A DNA stretch of 34,710 nucleotides from Actinomycetota bacterium. Lineage in GTDB: Bacteria; Actinomycetota; Acidimicrobiia; IMCC26256; PALSA-555. Position 1 is the stretch's first letter. Each line of letters begins with the position of its first letter. The DNA lies in NCBI GenBank assembly GCA_003140175.1, contig PLJD01000100.1:233-34942 (forward strand), read 5' to 3'. This document shows positions 14,853 to 22,756 of the stretch, one piece after another. A program made the position numbers and the translations under genes. The notes beneath the pieces were generated by a model. That model was not told the origin of the DNA. It saw nothing but the letters and a program-made list of their open reading frames with translations, and did no database searches.

Positions 14853-15184
14853 CAAGCGAAGGACCCGCCGTCCGCCTGACGATCTTCGTCGGTGAGAGCG
14901 ACCAGCACGGCCACCAGCCGCTCTACAGCGAGATCGTGCACCGCGCCCACGCGGCCGGACTCGCCGGCGCCACGGTGCTACGTGGGGTCGAGGGCTTCGG
15001 CGCGTCGAACCACGTGCACACCACCCGGATCCTGCGCCTCAGCGAGGACCTCCCGGTGATGATCGTGATCGTCGACACGGCGGAGAAGATCGACGCCTGG
15101 TGGAGCCAGGTCGCGGAGCTCATCACCGAGGGCCTCGTGCTGCGCGAGGACGTCGAGGTCTTGCGGTACCGAGGGCGCAGCTGA
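14849..15184 (+). CDS. DUF190 protein
   Basis: This 111-residue DUF190 protein has the PII/GlnB-like ferredoxin fold expected for the family. Visible family blocks are [40 protein letters not shown] and [21 protein letters not shown]190 genes commonly sit beside crcB and are thought to help fluoride resistance, perhaps as a regulator or a cytosolic partner of the channel, but the mechanism is not established. Here it lies between the two crcB genes, overlapping both (ATGA on the left, TGATG on the right), so it must be translated with them at coupled levels. Confidence 0.92.
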   Translation: MTSEGPAVRLTIFVGESDQHGHQPLYSEIVHRAHAAGLAGATVLRGVEGFGASNHVHTTRILRLSEDLPVMIVIVDTAEKIDAWWSQVAELITEGLVLREDVEVLRYRGRS

Positions 15185-15549
15185 TGGTGGGGTGGATCGC
15201 CGCCGCCGGTGGCGCAGGAGCCGCGGCTCGTTATCTTCTCGACGGCTGGGTGCAAGCACGCGCCGACCGCGCCCTGCCCGTCGGGACGTTCGTGATCAAC
15301 GTGAGCGGCTCGTTCCTGCTCGGCGTGCTCGCCGGGCTGGTGGTAGCGCACGGGTTCAGCCCGGACGCCAAGCTCATCGCCGGGACCGGCTTCCTGGGCG
15401 GCTACACGACGTTCTCCACGTTCGCCTACGAGACGGTCCGACTCGCCGAGGACGGCTCCCGACGCCTGGCGCTGGTCAACGTGGCCGTCAGCGTCACGGC
15501 CGGCATCGTGGCGGCCGCCGCCGGGCTGCTCGTCACCGGCGCGCTCTGA
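15184..15549 (+). CDS. crcB: CrcB/Fluc fluoride channel subunit 2
   Basis: This 121-residue four-helix Fluc protein has GGAGAAARYLLDGW (helix 1 Arg), FVINVSGSFLLG (helix 2 Asn) and GFLGGYTTFSTFAYE (complete Phe box) in order. It differs clearly from the first CrcB, so the pair may form a heterodimer, as known for organisms with two small Fluc subunits. The ATG overlaps the DUF190 stop by 1 bp. The operon ends here. The 110-bp gap to the next gene holds a weak inverted repeat (ACCTCG/CGAGGT near 15551-15581) that I do not call a terminator. Confidence 0.92.
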   Translation: MVGWIAAAGGAGAAARYLLDGWVQARADRALPVGTFVINVSGSFLLGVLAGLVVAHGFSPDAKLIAGTGFLGGYTTFSTFAYETVRLAEDGSRRLALVNVAVSVTAGIVAAAAGLLVTGAL

Positions 15550-15659
15550 ACACCTCGGTTCGCCGGGCTGGGTTTCGAGGTCACCGCGCCCGGGCCATGA
15601 TGCAGCGCCGTCGGAGGGCGACCGGACCCGTCCACGGATGCTGACCCGAAGGAGCCACG

Positions 15660-16862
15660 ATGCGGGTGCTCGACGGAGTGCGAGTGGTGGAACTGGCCGA
15701 GCACGGCTTCGTGCCGTCGTGCGGTGCGGTGCTCGGCGACTGGGGCGCCGAGGTGATCAAGATCGAGCGGCCCAGCGGCGATCCGCTGCGCGCCATCATG
15801 CCGGCCGGCCTCGTGGCCGACACCGGCGACGTCAACTTTCTCTGGGAGCTCTACAACCGCAACAAGCGCGGCCTCGCGCTGGACCTCCGGGTGCCCGAAG
15901 GCCGCGCCGTGTTCGACCGGCTCCTCGAAGGCGCCGACGTGCTCCTCACCAGCTTCTTGCCGTCGGCCCGCACGAAGCTGCGCGTCCAACCCGAAGACTG
16001 CTGGGCGGTCAACCCTCGCCTCGTCTACGCGCGTGGTCACGGCCAGGGCCAGCGCGGCCCCGACGCCGACCACGGTGGCTTCGACGCAGTGTCGTTCTGG
16101 GCCCGCGGTGGGCTCGGACACGTCCTCACCCCACCCGAGGGGCCGCTCATCATGCAACGCGGCGCGATGGGCGACGCGCCGAGCGGCGCCATGCTCGCCG
16201 GCGCGGTGGCCGCCGCCCTCTACCGGCGGGAACGCACCGGGGAGGGCCTCGTCGTCGACGTCGCCCTGTTGAACACCGCGGTGTGGCAGCTCGGCGTCGA
16301 CCTCACCGCGACCGCCATCTTGGACACCGATCCCCAACCCCTCAGCGCCTCGGGGGTGCTCCCCAACCCGCTCGTCGGCCCGTACCGGACCGGCGACGCA
16401 CGGTGGCTGCTGCTGAACATGCTCGACGACACGCGCCATTTCGCCCCGACGTGCCGGGCGTTGGGCCTCGAGGAGCTGCTCGACGACGCCCGGTTCGCCG
16501 ACACCGCGGCGCGGGCCGCGCACCGCGAGGAGCTCCACGACCGGATCGCGGGCCGGATCGGTGCGCTCGATCTCGCCGAGCTGCGCCGGCGCCTGGCTGC
16601 CGAGGACACCGTGTCCGCCGCGTTGGCCTCGCCACGCGAGGTCGTCCGCGACGAGCAGGTGCTCGCCAACGGCTACCTCGCCCAGCACCCCACCCGACCC
16701 TCGGTGCGGTTGGCGTGCGCGCCGATGCAGTTCGGCGACGAGATGACCGAGATCCGCCGCCCCGCCCCCGACACCGGTGAGCACACCGACGAGATCCTCA
16801 CCGAGCTGGGATACGACGCGTCCGCCGTCGGCGCGCTGCGGGACGCCGGCGCGGTCGCGTGA
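15660..16862 (+). CDS. CaiB/BaiF family III CoA-transferase
   Basis: This 400-residue family III CoA-transferase moves CoA between carboxylic acids through aspartyl-anhydride intermediates. The family start MRVLDGVRVVELAEHGFVPS and the GDWGAEVIKIERPSGDPLR block are present. The expected catalytic aspartate is D172 in GAMGDAPSGAMLAGAVAAAL, close to D169 of formyl-CoA transferase. The C-terminal segment has HPTRPSVRLACAPMQFG and the terminal helix DEILTELGY. The substrate is not readable. The ATG has AAGGAG 6 nt upstream, so this gene is not leaderless and probably starts its own transcript after the fluoride operon. Confidence 0.9.
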   Translation: MRVLDGVRVVELAEHGFVPSCGAVLGDWGAEVIKIERPSGDPLRAIMPAGLVADTGDVNFLWELYNRNKRGLALDLRVPEGRAVFDRLLEGADVLLTSFLPSARTKLRVQPEDCWAVNPRLVYARGHGQGQRGPDADHGGFDAVSFWARGGLGHVLTPPEGPLIMQRGAMGDAPSGAMLAGAVAAALYRRERTGEGLVVDVALLNTAVWQLGVDLTATAILDTDPQPLSASGVLPNPLVGPYRTGDARWLLLNMLDDTRHFAPTCRALGLEELLDDARFADTAARAAHREELHDRIAGRIGALDLAELRRRLAAEDTVSAALASPREVVRDEQVLANGYLAQHPTRPSVRLACAPMQFGDEMTEIRRPAPDTGEHTDEILTELGYDASAVGALRDAGAVA

Positions 16863-16879
16863 TCCCGTCGAGAGGGGCG

Positions 16880-16885
16880 TAACGT
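16880..16885 (+). promoter_or_regulatory. Leaderless -10 for the PAC2 gene (TAACGT)
   Basis: TAACGT is followed after 6 nt by the ATG at 16892, with no Shine-Dalgarno sequence. It lies in the 29-bp gap after the CoA-transferase. Confidence 0.55.
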
Positions 16886-16891
16886 GACCGG

Positions 16892-17779
16892 ATGGCCGAC
16901 GGCCTCACCTGGGAAGGATCCCCGAAGAACTTGCGCCGGCCGCTGCTCGTAGCCGGATTCGAGGGCTGGAACGACGCCGCCGACGCCGCGTCGAGCGCGG
17001 CGGGATGGCTGACCCAGCACGGCCAGGCGTTCCGCTTCGCCTCCATCGACCCCGAGGAGCACTTCGACTTCCAGTCCCGCCGCCCCCAGGTGGAGCTCGT
17101 CGACGGCGTGACGCGGGCGGTGTCCTGGCCTCAGAATCTCTTCTTCACGGTCGGCTTCGCCGACCGGGACCTGGTGGTGCTGCGGGGCATCGAGCCCAGC
17201 TATCGCTGGCGGTCGTTCTGCTCGGCGGTGACGAGCGTGGCCCACGAGACGGGCTGCGAGATGGTCATCACCCTCGGCGCGCTCCTCGCCGACGTGCCCC
17301 ACACCCGTGCCGCCCGAATCACCGGAACCGCCACCGACGACGACCTCGTCGCACGGCTCGGGCTGACCCAGTCCCGCTACGAGGGCCCGACCGGGATCGT
17401 CGGCGTGCTGAACGACTACTGCCGGGCCGAGGGTGTCCCCTCGGTGTCGTTGTGGGCACCCGTTCCCCACTACCTCGCCGCCCCCCCGAACCCGCCCGCC
17501 ACGTTGGCGCTGCTCGAGCGCTGCGCGGGGCTCACCGGGGTGCAGTTCGACCTCGAACGTCTCGAGCACACCGCGCAGGCGTGGCGCGAGAAGGTCGACG
17601 AAGTCGCCGCGGCGGACGACGACGTGCGCAACTACGTGTCGACCCTCGAGGAGCGCTTCGACCACGACGCCGCCTCCGACCAGATCTCGGACAAGTCGTG
17701 GGGCACCAACCTGCCGAGTGGCGACGAGCTCGCCCGCGAGGTCGAACGTTTCCTGCGCGAGCAGCGCGACGACACGTGA
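16892..17779 (+). CDS. PAC2-family protein
   Basis: This 295-residue protein of the PAC2 superfamily is widespread in actinobacteria and related in fold to eukaryotic proteasome-assembly chaperones. Hallmarks are RPLLVAGFEGWNDAADAASS (residues 16-35), DPEEHFDFQSRRPQVELVDG, LRGIEPSYRWRSF, and the ITLGALLADVPHTRAARITG loop around residue 135. Its biochemical function is unknown. It starts 29 bp after the CoA-transferase with its own leaderless-type promoter, and its stop overlaps the SRPBCC gene start (GTGA). A role linked to the actinobacterial proteasome would be a guess; no proteasome genes are in this window. Confidence 0.88.
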   Translation: MADGLTWEGSPKNLRRPLLVAGFEGWNDAADAASSAAGWLTQHGQAFRFASIDPEEHFDFQSRRPQVELVDGVTRAVSWPQNLFFTVGFADRDLVVLRGIEPSYRWRSFCSAVTSVAHETGCEMVITLGALLADVPHTRAARITGTATDDDLVARLGLTQSRYEGPTGIVGVLNDYCRAEGVPSVSLWAPVPHYLAAPPNPPATLALLERCAGLTGVQFDLERLEHTAQAWREKVDEVAAADDDVRNYVSTLEERFDHDAASDQISDKSWGTNLPSGDELAREVERFLREQRDDT

Positions 17780-18219
17780 GCAGCCGCGTCCGCGCACGCG
17801 TGGACATCGCGGCTGCACCGGACGACGTGTTCACGTTCTTCGACGACCTCGCCAACGCGCCGATCCTCGTGCCGAGGCTCGCCGAGATCACCAGGGTGGA
17901 GGCCCTCCCGGCCGGTGGTCGGCGCGTGGAGTACTCGACGTGGGGGCGCGGCGAGACACCCCACGACGCCAGCACCGAGCATCTCGTCTACAACCCGCCG
18001 ACCCGCACCGTGACCCGAAGTGTCCAGTCCGGGATCGAGACCACCGCGACCCGCGAGTTCCTCCCCCTCGACGGCGGCACCCGCGTCGTCGCCACCATCG
18101 AGTGGGAGGTGCCGGTCCGCTACGTGGCCCGGCTGGTCTCGGCGCCGCTGCGGGGCCCCTACCGGCGGGCGCTGCGCGAGGCGCTGCAGGGGGCCCGCGC
18201 CGCGCTCGAGCAGCCCTGA
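17776..18219 (+). CDS. SRPBCC (polyketide-cyclase/dehydrase-like) protein
   Basis: This 147-residue START/SRPBCC domain protein begins VSSRVRARVDIAAAPDDVFT and has the FFDDLANAPILVPRLAEIT helix and strand typical of polyketide_cyc2 proteins, followed by the long C-terminal helix GPYRRALREALQGARAAL. These proteins bind hydrophobic ligands, and no catalytic residues can be named. The GTG at 17776 overlaps the PAC2 stop by 4 bp, so the two are coupled. It ends convergently with the M20 peptidase gene, and the 91 bp between contain a 12-bp inverted repeat. Confidence 0.8.
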   Translation: MSSRVRARVDIAAAPDDVFTFFDDLANAPILVPRLAEITRVEALPAGGRRVEYSTWGRGETPHDASTEHLVYNPPTRTVTRSVQSGIETTATREFLPLDGGTRVVATIEWEVPVRYVARLVSAPLRGPYRRALREALQGARAALEQP

Positions 18220-18236
18220 CCTCCCGAGGCCCGACG

Positions 18237-18303
18237 CCGACCCGGCGGGCCGTGCTGAGCGGGAGTCGAGGCCACGCCTGGTGAGGCGCGGCCGCCGGGT
18301 CGG
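18237..18303. terminator. Long inverted repeat between convergent genes
   Basis: Perfect 12-bp arms CCGACCCGGCGG (18237-18248) and CCGCCGGGTCGG (18292-18303) enclose 43 nt that contain a smaller CGCCT/AGGCG stem. It begins 17 nt after the SRPBCC stop and 7 nt after the M20 stop on the other strand. It probably acts as a bidirectional terminator; no T-run is present. Confidence 0.55.
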
Positions 18304-18310
18304 TGCCGGC

Positions 18311-19642
18311 TCAGTCGAGCAGGTCGTGCGCCACGGCTTCCCAGAGCTGCTCGGAGAGGCCGAGCGACTCGATGTCGACGCGCTCGTCGTTTCCGTGGAA
18401 CATCGTGGCGTAGTCCTCGAAGGAGAGCCGCTGCGAGAACAGCGCGAAGCCGTAGCCGACGGACCCGGCCCGGCGGAAGAAGCGGTTGTCAGTGCCGCCG
18501 ACCATCAGGAACGGGACGAGCCCCGAGCCGGGTACCAGCCGGCTGGTGACTCGCGCCAGGGAGTCCCACAGCGGCGTGTCGATCGGCGAGGCGGTCGACG
18601 GGTCGTCGTTGGACTCGATCTCGACGCGGTCGGCCAGGTCGCCGAGCGCCTCGCGCAGCAGCGCGTGGGCCTCCTCGCCGGTCTGGCCGGGCAGGGTGCG
18701 GATGTCGACCTCGAGCTCGACGAGGTCGGGGATGACGTTGGTCTTGGTACCGCCGCGCGCGACCGTGGGCGCGAAGGTGGTGTGGGTGCAGGCGTGCACG
18801 AGCCGCGACATGCCGAGGGGCAGCTCAGCGAGCGCGCCCGGCAGTTCGGTGGGGTCGAGGAGGGCGTGGCGCAGCTCGGGGGGATAGCCCATCCCCTCGA
18901 CGAAGCGACGCCACACGTCGCCGATGTGCGCCTGGGGCGCGAACTCGCTCACGCGGCGCACGACCTCCGCGGCGGTGACCAGCGCGTTGTCGGTCCGGAA
19001 CGGTTGGGAGCCATGGCCGGGCGTGCCGCGGACCCGCAGCTTCGACCAGAACGTGCCTTTCTCGGCGGTGAGCACCGGCAGGCGGATCCCGTCGGCGGCG
19101 GGCATCTGGTAGCCGCCCGATTCGGTGATGACGTAGTCGGCCCGGACGTGGTCCAGCTCGTGCTCGACGAGCCACTTGGCTCCCCACGTGCCGAGCGCCT
19201 CCTCGTCGGCGACCGCTAGGTAGATGAGCGTGCCCTTCGGCGTGAAGCCCGATTCGGCGAGCCGGCGGACCGCCACCGCTTGCGAGGCGGTGATGTTCAG
19301 CATGTCGACTGCGCCGCGTCCCCACACGAAGCCGTCGACGAGCTCCCCCGAGAACGGCTCGCGGGTCCACCCGTCGGGGTTGACCGGCACGACGTCGGTG
19401 TGGCCCATCAGCAACAGGCTGGGCGCGTCGGGGTCGCTGCCCTCGATGCGGGTCACGAGGCTGGCCCGCCCGGGCTGGGACTCGTAGCGCTCGACGTCGA
19501 GGCCGGCGGTGCCGAGGTACGCCTCGAGGGCGTCGACGCTGCGGATCTCCTCGCCGGAGTCGACACGGCCGTCGTTCACGCACGCGTTGCGGATGAGAAC
19601 CTGGAGCAGGTCGGTCGTCTCGGCGGTGACGTCCACGCTCAC
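18311..19642 (-). CDS. M20-family metallopeptidase (ArgE/DapE/carboxypeptidase-like)
   Basis: This 443-residue M20 peptidase uses two zinc ions. Metal and catalytic residues appear in MGHTDVVPV (H81, D83), WGRGAVDM (D113), VADEEALGTWGAK (E147-E148) and the later FLMVGGTDNRFF histidine-type region. The dimerisation (lid) domain inserts after GTPGHGSQPF (about residue 205). It resembles the family group annotated as carboxypeptidase or succinyl-diaminopimelate desuccinylase-like, and the substrate is unknown. The GTG at 19642 lies 7 nt after TACCCT, a leaderless arrangement. It follows the MBL-fold gene on the same strand after 87 bp and has its own promoter. Confidence 0.9.
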   Translation of the reverse strand: MSVDVTAETTDLLQVLIRNACVNDGRVDSGEEIRSVDALEAYLGTAGLDVERYESQPGRASLVTRIEGSDPDAPSLLLMGHTDVVPVNPDGWTREPFSGELVDGFVWGRGAVDMLNITASQAVAVRRLAESGFTPKGTLIYLAVADEEALGTWGAKWLVEHELDHVRADYVITESGGYQMPAADGIRLPVLTAEKGTFWSKLRVRGTPGHGSQPFRTDNALVTAAEVVRRVSEFAPQAHIGDVWRRFVEGMGYPPELRHALLDPTELPGALAELPLGMSRLVHACTHTTFAPTVARGGTKTNVIPDLVELEVDIRTLPGQTGEEAHALLREALGDLADRVEIESNDDPSTASPIDTPLWDSLARVTSRLVPGSGLVPFLMVGGTDNRFFRRAGSVGYGFALFSQRLSFEDYATMFHGNDERVDIESLGLSEQLWEAVAHDLLD

Positions 19643-19649
19643 GATCGTC

Positions 19650-19655
19650 AGGGTA
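19650..19655 (-). promoter_or_regulatory. Leaderless -10 for the M20 peptidase gene (TACCCT)
   Basis: TACCCT on the minus strand is followed after 7 nt by the GTG at 19642. There is no Shine-Dalgarno sequence. The hexamer is identical to the tldD and acyl-CoA dehydrogenase sites. Confidence 0.55.
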
Positions 19656-19729
19656 TCGGCGTCACCCGCACTGCGCCGAACGGACCCCGGGCGGTCTCTG
19701 ACGACGGCGTCACGGCGGGTGGCAGACGT

Positions 19730-20938
19730 CTACGCCGCCCGGTAGAGGAGGCGCCCGTCCTCGCGCCACCGCTCGGTGCTGCCCTGGAGCACCATGTGCT
19801 CGAGGTGGGCGAAGGTCTCGCTCTCGGCCATCACACCCCAGTGCTTGTGGGGGAAGATCTCGTGGGAGAGCTCTTGCACGGTGGCCGGGCCGAGTTGGTG
19901 CGACGCGTCGAGCAGCAGCTGCATGCGCTCCTCGTGGTGACGCTTGATGGCGTCGACCCGTCCCGGCACGTCGTGGAACGGATGACCGTGGGCGGGGAGT
20001 CCCAGGGTGACGCCGTCGAGGGCGGCGACGAGGTCGAGGGTTTGGATGTAGGACTTCAGCGCGTCGGCGCCGTTCCCGACCCCCGCGATGTGGGGGGTGA
20101 TGGTGGGGAGGACATGGTCGCCGGAGAGCAGCACCCCGTGCTCGGGGTCGAAGAGGCACAGATGATCGATGGTGTGCCCCGGGGTGTGGATCGACACCCA
20201 CTCGCGCCCCGCGAGCTGCAAGCGTTGGCCGTGCACGACGCGCCTCGTCGGCGCGGGCGGCGAGAAGACGCTCCGCAGGGCCCGGATGACGAGCCGCCGC
20301 CGCAGCGGGGGCAGCTCGTGCTTGCTGCCGCCCCAGGGTGTCTCGCCACCCCAGGGCACCGACCGGGCCTGGGTCTCCTCGGTGGGGCCGTCGCGCAGCG
20401 GGTCGCCGGCGTAGTCGTCGGCGTGGTCGGCGATGGTGGGGATCTCCTCGCCGAGGTCGAGGGCCTGCGCGGCGGCGGCCGCGACGCGCTCGGCCTCGAG
20501 GGCCGCCTCCTCGCTCGGCAGGTGGCGACGCCGTCGGGTCTCCGACAGCGACCAGGTGGTGAAGGCCTGGTGCGTGATGAGCTCGGCGCCCGTTTCACGC
20601 TTGATGCGCCCCGCGCCGCCGAAGTGGTCGGGATGCGAGTGGGTGACGATGACGGTGTGCACGTCGCGCATTTTGAAGCCCGCGGTGTGGAGCCGGTCCT
20701 TCAGCGCCCGCCACGACGACGGCCCGGGCAGTCCGGGATCGACCACGGCGAGGCCGCGGTCGTCGAGGAGGCCGTAGGTGTTGACGTGGCCGAGCCCGGG
20801 CATCCAGATGGGGAGCTGCATCCGGATGATGTCGGGGGCGACCTCAGTGACCTCGTCGGAGGCCGGTTCCTGTTCTTGTTTGCGCGGCCTGGACGCTGGC
20901 GTCGGCGAGTCGCCCGGCCGACGCGCAACGTCGGTCAC
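19730..20938 (-). CDS. Metallo-beta-lactamase-fold hydrolase
   Basis: This 402-residue MBL-fold protein has a LACTB2-like architecture. After a polar N-terminus (1-35) come DPGLPGPSSW and the zinc motif THSHPDHFGG (H100, H102, D104, H105), and later the zinc histidine in HTPGHTIDHL and LLSGDHVLPTITPH with its bridging aspartate. The last roughly 90 residues (DAIKRHHEERMQLLLDA, HLEHMVLQGSTERWREDGR) form a winged-helix-like tail as in LACTB2 and related hydrolases. The substrate could be a thioester, nucleic acid or lactone. The GTG start lies 6 nt after TAGGAT. The N-terminal 30 residues look extra compared with relatives. Confidence 0.88.
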   Translation of the reverse strand: MTDVARRPGDSPTPASRPRKQEQEPASDEVTEVAPDIIRMQLPIWMPGLGHVNTYGLLDDRGLAVVDPGLPGPSSWRALKDRLHTAGFKMRDVHTVIVTHSHPDHFGGAGRIKRETGAELITHQAFTTWSLSETRRRRHLPSEEAALEAERVAAAAAQALDLGEEIPTIADHADDYAGDPLRDGPTEETQARSVPWGGETPWGGSKHELPPLRRRLVIRALRSVFSPPAPTRRVVHGQRLQLAGREWVSIHTPGHTIDHLCLFDPEHGVLLSGDHVLPTITPHIAGVGNGADALKSYIQTLDLVAALDGVTLGLPAHGHPFHDVPGRVDAIKRHHEERMQLLLDASHQLGPATVQELSHEIFPHKHWGVMAESETFAHLEHMVLQGSTERWREDGRLLYRAA

Positions 20939-20944
20939 GCCCGC

Positions 20945-20950
20945 ATCCTA
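20945..20950 (-). promoter_or_regulatory. Leaderless -10 for the MBL-fold gene (TAGGAT)
   Basis: TAGGAT on the minus strand is followed after 6 nt (GCGGGC) by the GTG at 20938. No Shine-Dalgarno sequence is present. Confidence 0.55.
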
Positions 20951-21073
20951 CGCGAGGGCCGGCAGCTGGACGGTCGTGGTCGGTTGGACGTGGACGCTGA
21001 GGACGTTCAAGGGGCGAGGGGTCCCAGCCGGGCGACGGGGCCCGGGGTCATCGGCGCGACCCGTGGCGCGGGA

Positions 21074-21099
21074 CTGCCCCGGCGCTTCCGCCGGGGCAG
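21074..21099. terminator. Strong 11-bp hairpin in the gene-poor gap
   Basis: A perfect stem CTGCCCCGGCG/CGCCGGGGCAG with a CTTC loop lies between the amidase gene and the MBL-fold gene, in the 384-bp gap 20939-21322. It probably ends minus-strand transcription from the amidase operon. It has no T-run. Confidence 0.5.
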
Positions 21100-21138
21100 C
21101 TCCGTCTCGAAGGTGTGTGGAGTTCGCGAACGGCTTAG

Positions 21139-21298
21139 TCAGCCGGTGAATTCGCCCTCCCCGGTGCCGCCGGGCACCACCGGTGCGAGCTGCCGCGCCG
21201 GCCGAGGAACCGCTGCCCGCCGCGCCGACGTTGCCGACCACGACGGTGAGCGTCTGACCGGGTGTGACGCTCACGGTCCCGACCGCCTCGCCGCCCCT
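21139..21298 (-). pseudogene. Remnant of a secreted or cell-surface protein C-terminus
   Basis: On the minus strand the frame from 21298 reads RGGEAVGTVSVTPGQTLTVV, then VGNVGAAGSGSSAG. This is a typical glycine-rich strand of surface proteins, where VTPGQTLTVVVGG-type segments repeat. A second frame, reached only by a one-base shift, reads QLAPVVPGGTGEGEFTG and stops at TGA 21141-21139, similar to the end of the secreted protein at 24409-25155 (APELAPPQFTG). There is no start codon and signal peptide in this short piece, and TAA stops the frame at 21301-21299. I read it as a decayed gene fragment; a short intact gene is unlikely. Nothing else in 20951-21322 is recognisable except the hairpin. 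Confidence 0.4.
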
Positions 21299-21322
21299 TT
21301 ACGCCGGCTGCGGGTCGGATTG

Positions 21323-22756
21323 CTAGGCGGGCGCGGGGGCCCCCAGGGGGGCCAGCTTGGGCCAGGGGCGGGCCTCCTCGAGGACGGCGGCGGCGGCGAG
21401 GCAGGCCAGGTCCTCGTGGCGGCGGGCCACGACTTGGAGCCCGACCGGGAGGCCGTCGACGAGGCCGGCGGGGATGCTGCACGCTGGCTGGCCGGTGAGG
21501 TTGAACGGCATGGTGAACGGTGCCGACAGGCCGGCGAGGGAGACGTCCTTGCCGTTCACGGTGCCGTACAGGCGCCCTTCGGCTTCGAAGGCGGGGGTCG
21601 GCGTGGTGGGCGTGAGCACCAAGTCGATCGTCTCGAAGACCGCCGCGGCGGCGGCGACGGTCTCGCGCCGGCCGCGGATGGCTTTGAGGACCACGTCGGG
21701 CCGGAGCCGCTCGTAGGAGAGGAGTCCGGCGCGCAGCACGTCGGTGAGTTCGTCGGCGCGGTCGCGCATGGCCTCGTAGTTGCTGGCCATGCCGTCGAGC
21801 GTTGAGAGCACCGACCAGGCGGCGCCCGGCTTGGGCAGCTCGACCGGCACGTCGACGAGTTCGAGGCCCGCCAGGTCGACGAGGGCCATCGCCGCGTCGT
21901 GCGCCGCCTGCTCGACCGCCGGCTCGGCGCTGGCGTACCCGAGGGTCGAGGACCATACGGTGCGGGCGCCGCGCAGCGCGGCGAGGCCCGCGCCGCTCAG
22001 GATCGCCGCCTCGAGGGAGTCGTTGGGGCGGGCCAGCGAGGTGGGGTCGATCACGGTGGGGCCGGCGATGACGTCGAGGTAGCGGGCCGCGTCGCGCACC
22101 GAGCGCACGACGGGACCCGAGACCGACGTCATCGAGAACGAGTACGGGCCGGGCCCCGAACCGGTGCGGCCGTACGTGGTCTTCATGCCGGGCAGCCCGC
22201 AGTACGACGCGGGGATGCGGATGGATCCGCCGCCGTCGCTGCCGGTGCAGGCGGGGAACAAGCCGGCCGCCACCGCGGCGGACGAGCCGCCCGAGGATCC
22301 GCCCGGGGTGCGGCTGAGGTCCCAGGGATTGCGGGTCACGCCGTGCAGGGGCGTGTTGGTGTAGCTGACGGCTCCGAACTCCGACGCGGTCGTGAGCCCG
22401 ACGAGCACCGCACCGGCAGCGCGCAGGCGGGCCACCTCGGTGCAGTCGGCGGTGGCGACGCGGTCCTCGTAGATGAGCGAGGCGTCGGTGTCGGGCCAGC
22501 CCGCGACTTGGGCCAGCTCCTTGACCGCGAGGGGCACCCCGGCCAGCGTGCCGGGATCTTCCCCGGCCGCGACGCGGGCGTCGATCGCGCGCGCCTGGTC
22601 GCGGGCTGCGTCGGCGTCGAGGAACCAGACCGCGTTCAGCGTGGGGTTGAGCGCCTCGATGCGCTCGAGGTGGGCGTCGAGCACGTCGATGGCGCGCAGC
22701 TCGCCGGCGCGCACGGCGTCGGCGATCGACCACGCGTCCTGTCCGATGACCGTCAT
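21323..22756 (-). CDS. Amidase-signature enzyme (GatA-like)
   Basis: This 477-residue amidase-signature hydrolase has the Ser-cisSer-Lys triad at K79 (PLAVKELAQ), S154 (TPGGSSGGSSAA) and S178 (GSDGGGSIRIPAS), numbered from the ATG at 22756. The positions match those known for GatA. It hydrolyses amides, but the absence of neighbouring gatB/gatC and the ending VARRHEDLACLAAAAVLEEA suggest a general amidase or 6-aminohexanoate-type enzyme, not the tRNA amidotransferase. The ATG overlaps the stop of the WS/DGAT gene (ATGA), so the two are coupled; how an amidase and a lipid acyltransferase cooperate is unclear. It ends in TAG at 21323. Confidence 0.88.
   Translation of the reverse strand: MTVIGQDAWSIADAVRAGELRAIDVLDAHLERIEALNPTLNAVWFLDADAARDQARAIDARVAAGEDPGTLAGVPLAVKELAQVAGWPDTDASLIYEDRVATADCTEVARLRAAGAVLVGLTTASEFGAVSYTNTPLHGVTRNPWDLSRTPGGSSGGSSAAVAAGLFPACTGSDGGGSIRIPASYCGLPGMKTTYGRTGSGPGPYSFSMTSVSGPVVRSVRDAARYLDVIAGPTVIDPTSLARPNDSLEAAILSGAGLAALRGARTVWSSTLGYASAEPAVEQAAHDAAMALVDLAGLELVDVPVELPKPGAAWSVLSTLDGMASNYEAMRDRADELTDVLRAGLLSYERLRPDVVLKAIRGRRETVAAAAAVFETIDLVLTPTTPTPAFEAEGRLYGTVNGKDVSLAGLSAPFTMPFNLTGQPACSIPAGLVDGLPVGLQVVARRHEDLACLAAAAVLEEARPWPKLAPLGAPAPA

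Noticed and set aside
15551..15581. Weak ACCTCG/CGAGGT inverted repeat after the second crcB
   Set aside because: The stem is only 6 bp with a long loop and no T-run; too weak to call a terminator.
19280..21805. 841-codon plus-strand frame over the M20, MBL and amidase genes
   Set aside because: It runs antisense across three genes with intact motifs and has no start context; it is an artefact of few stop codons in GC-rich antisense DNA.
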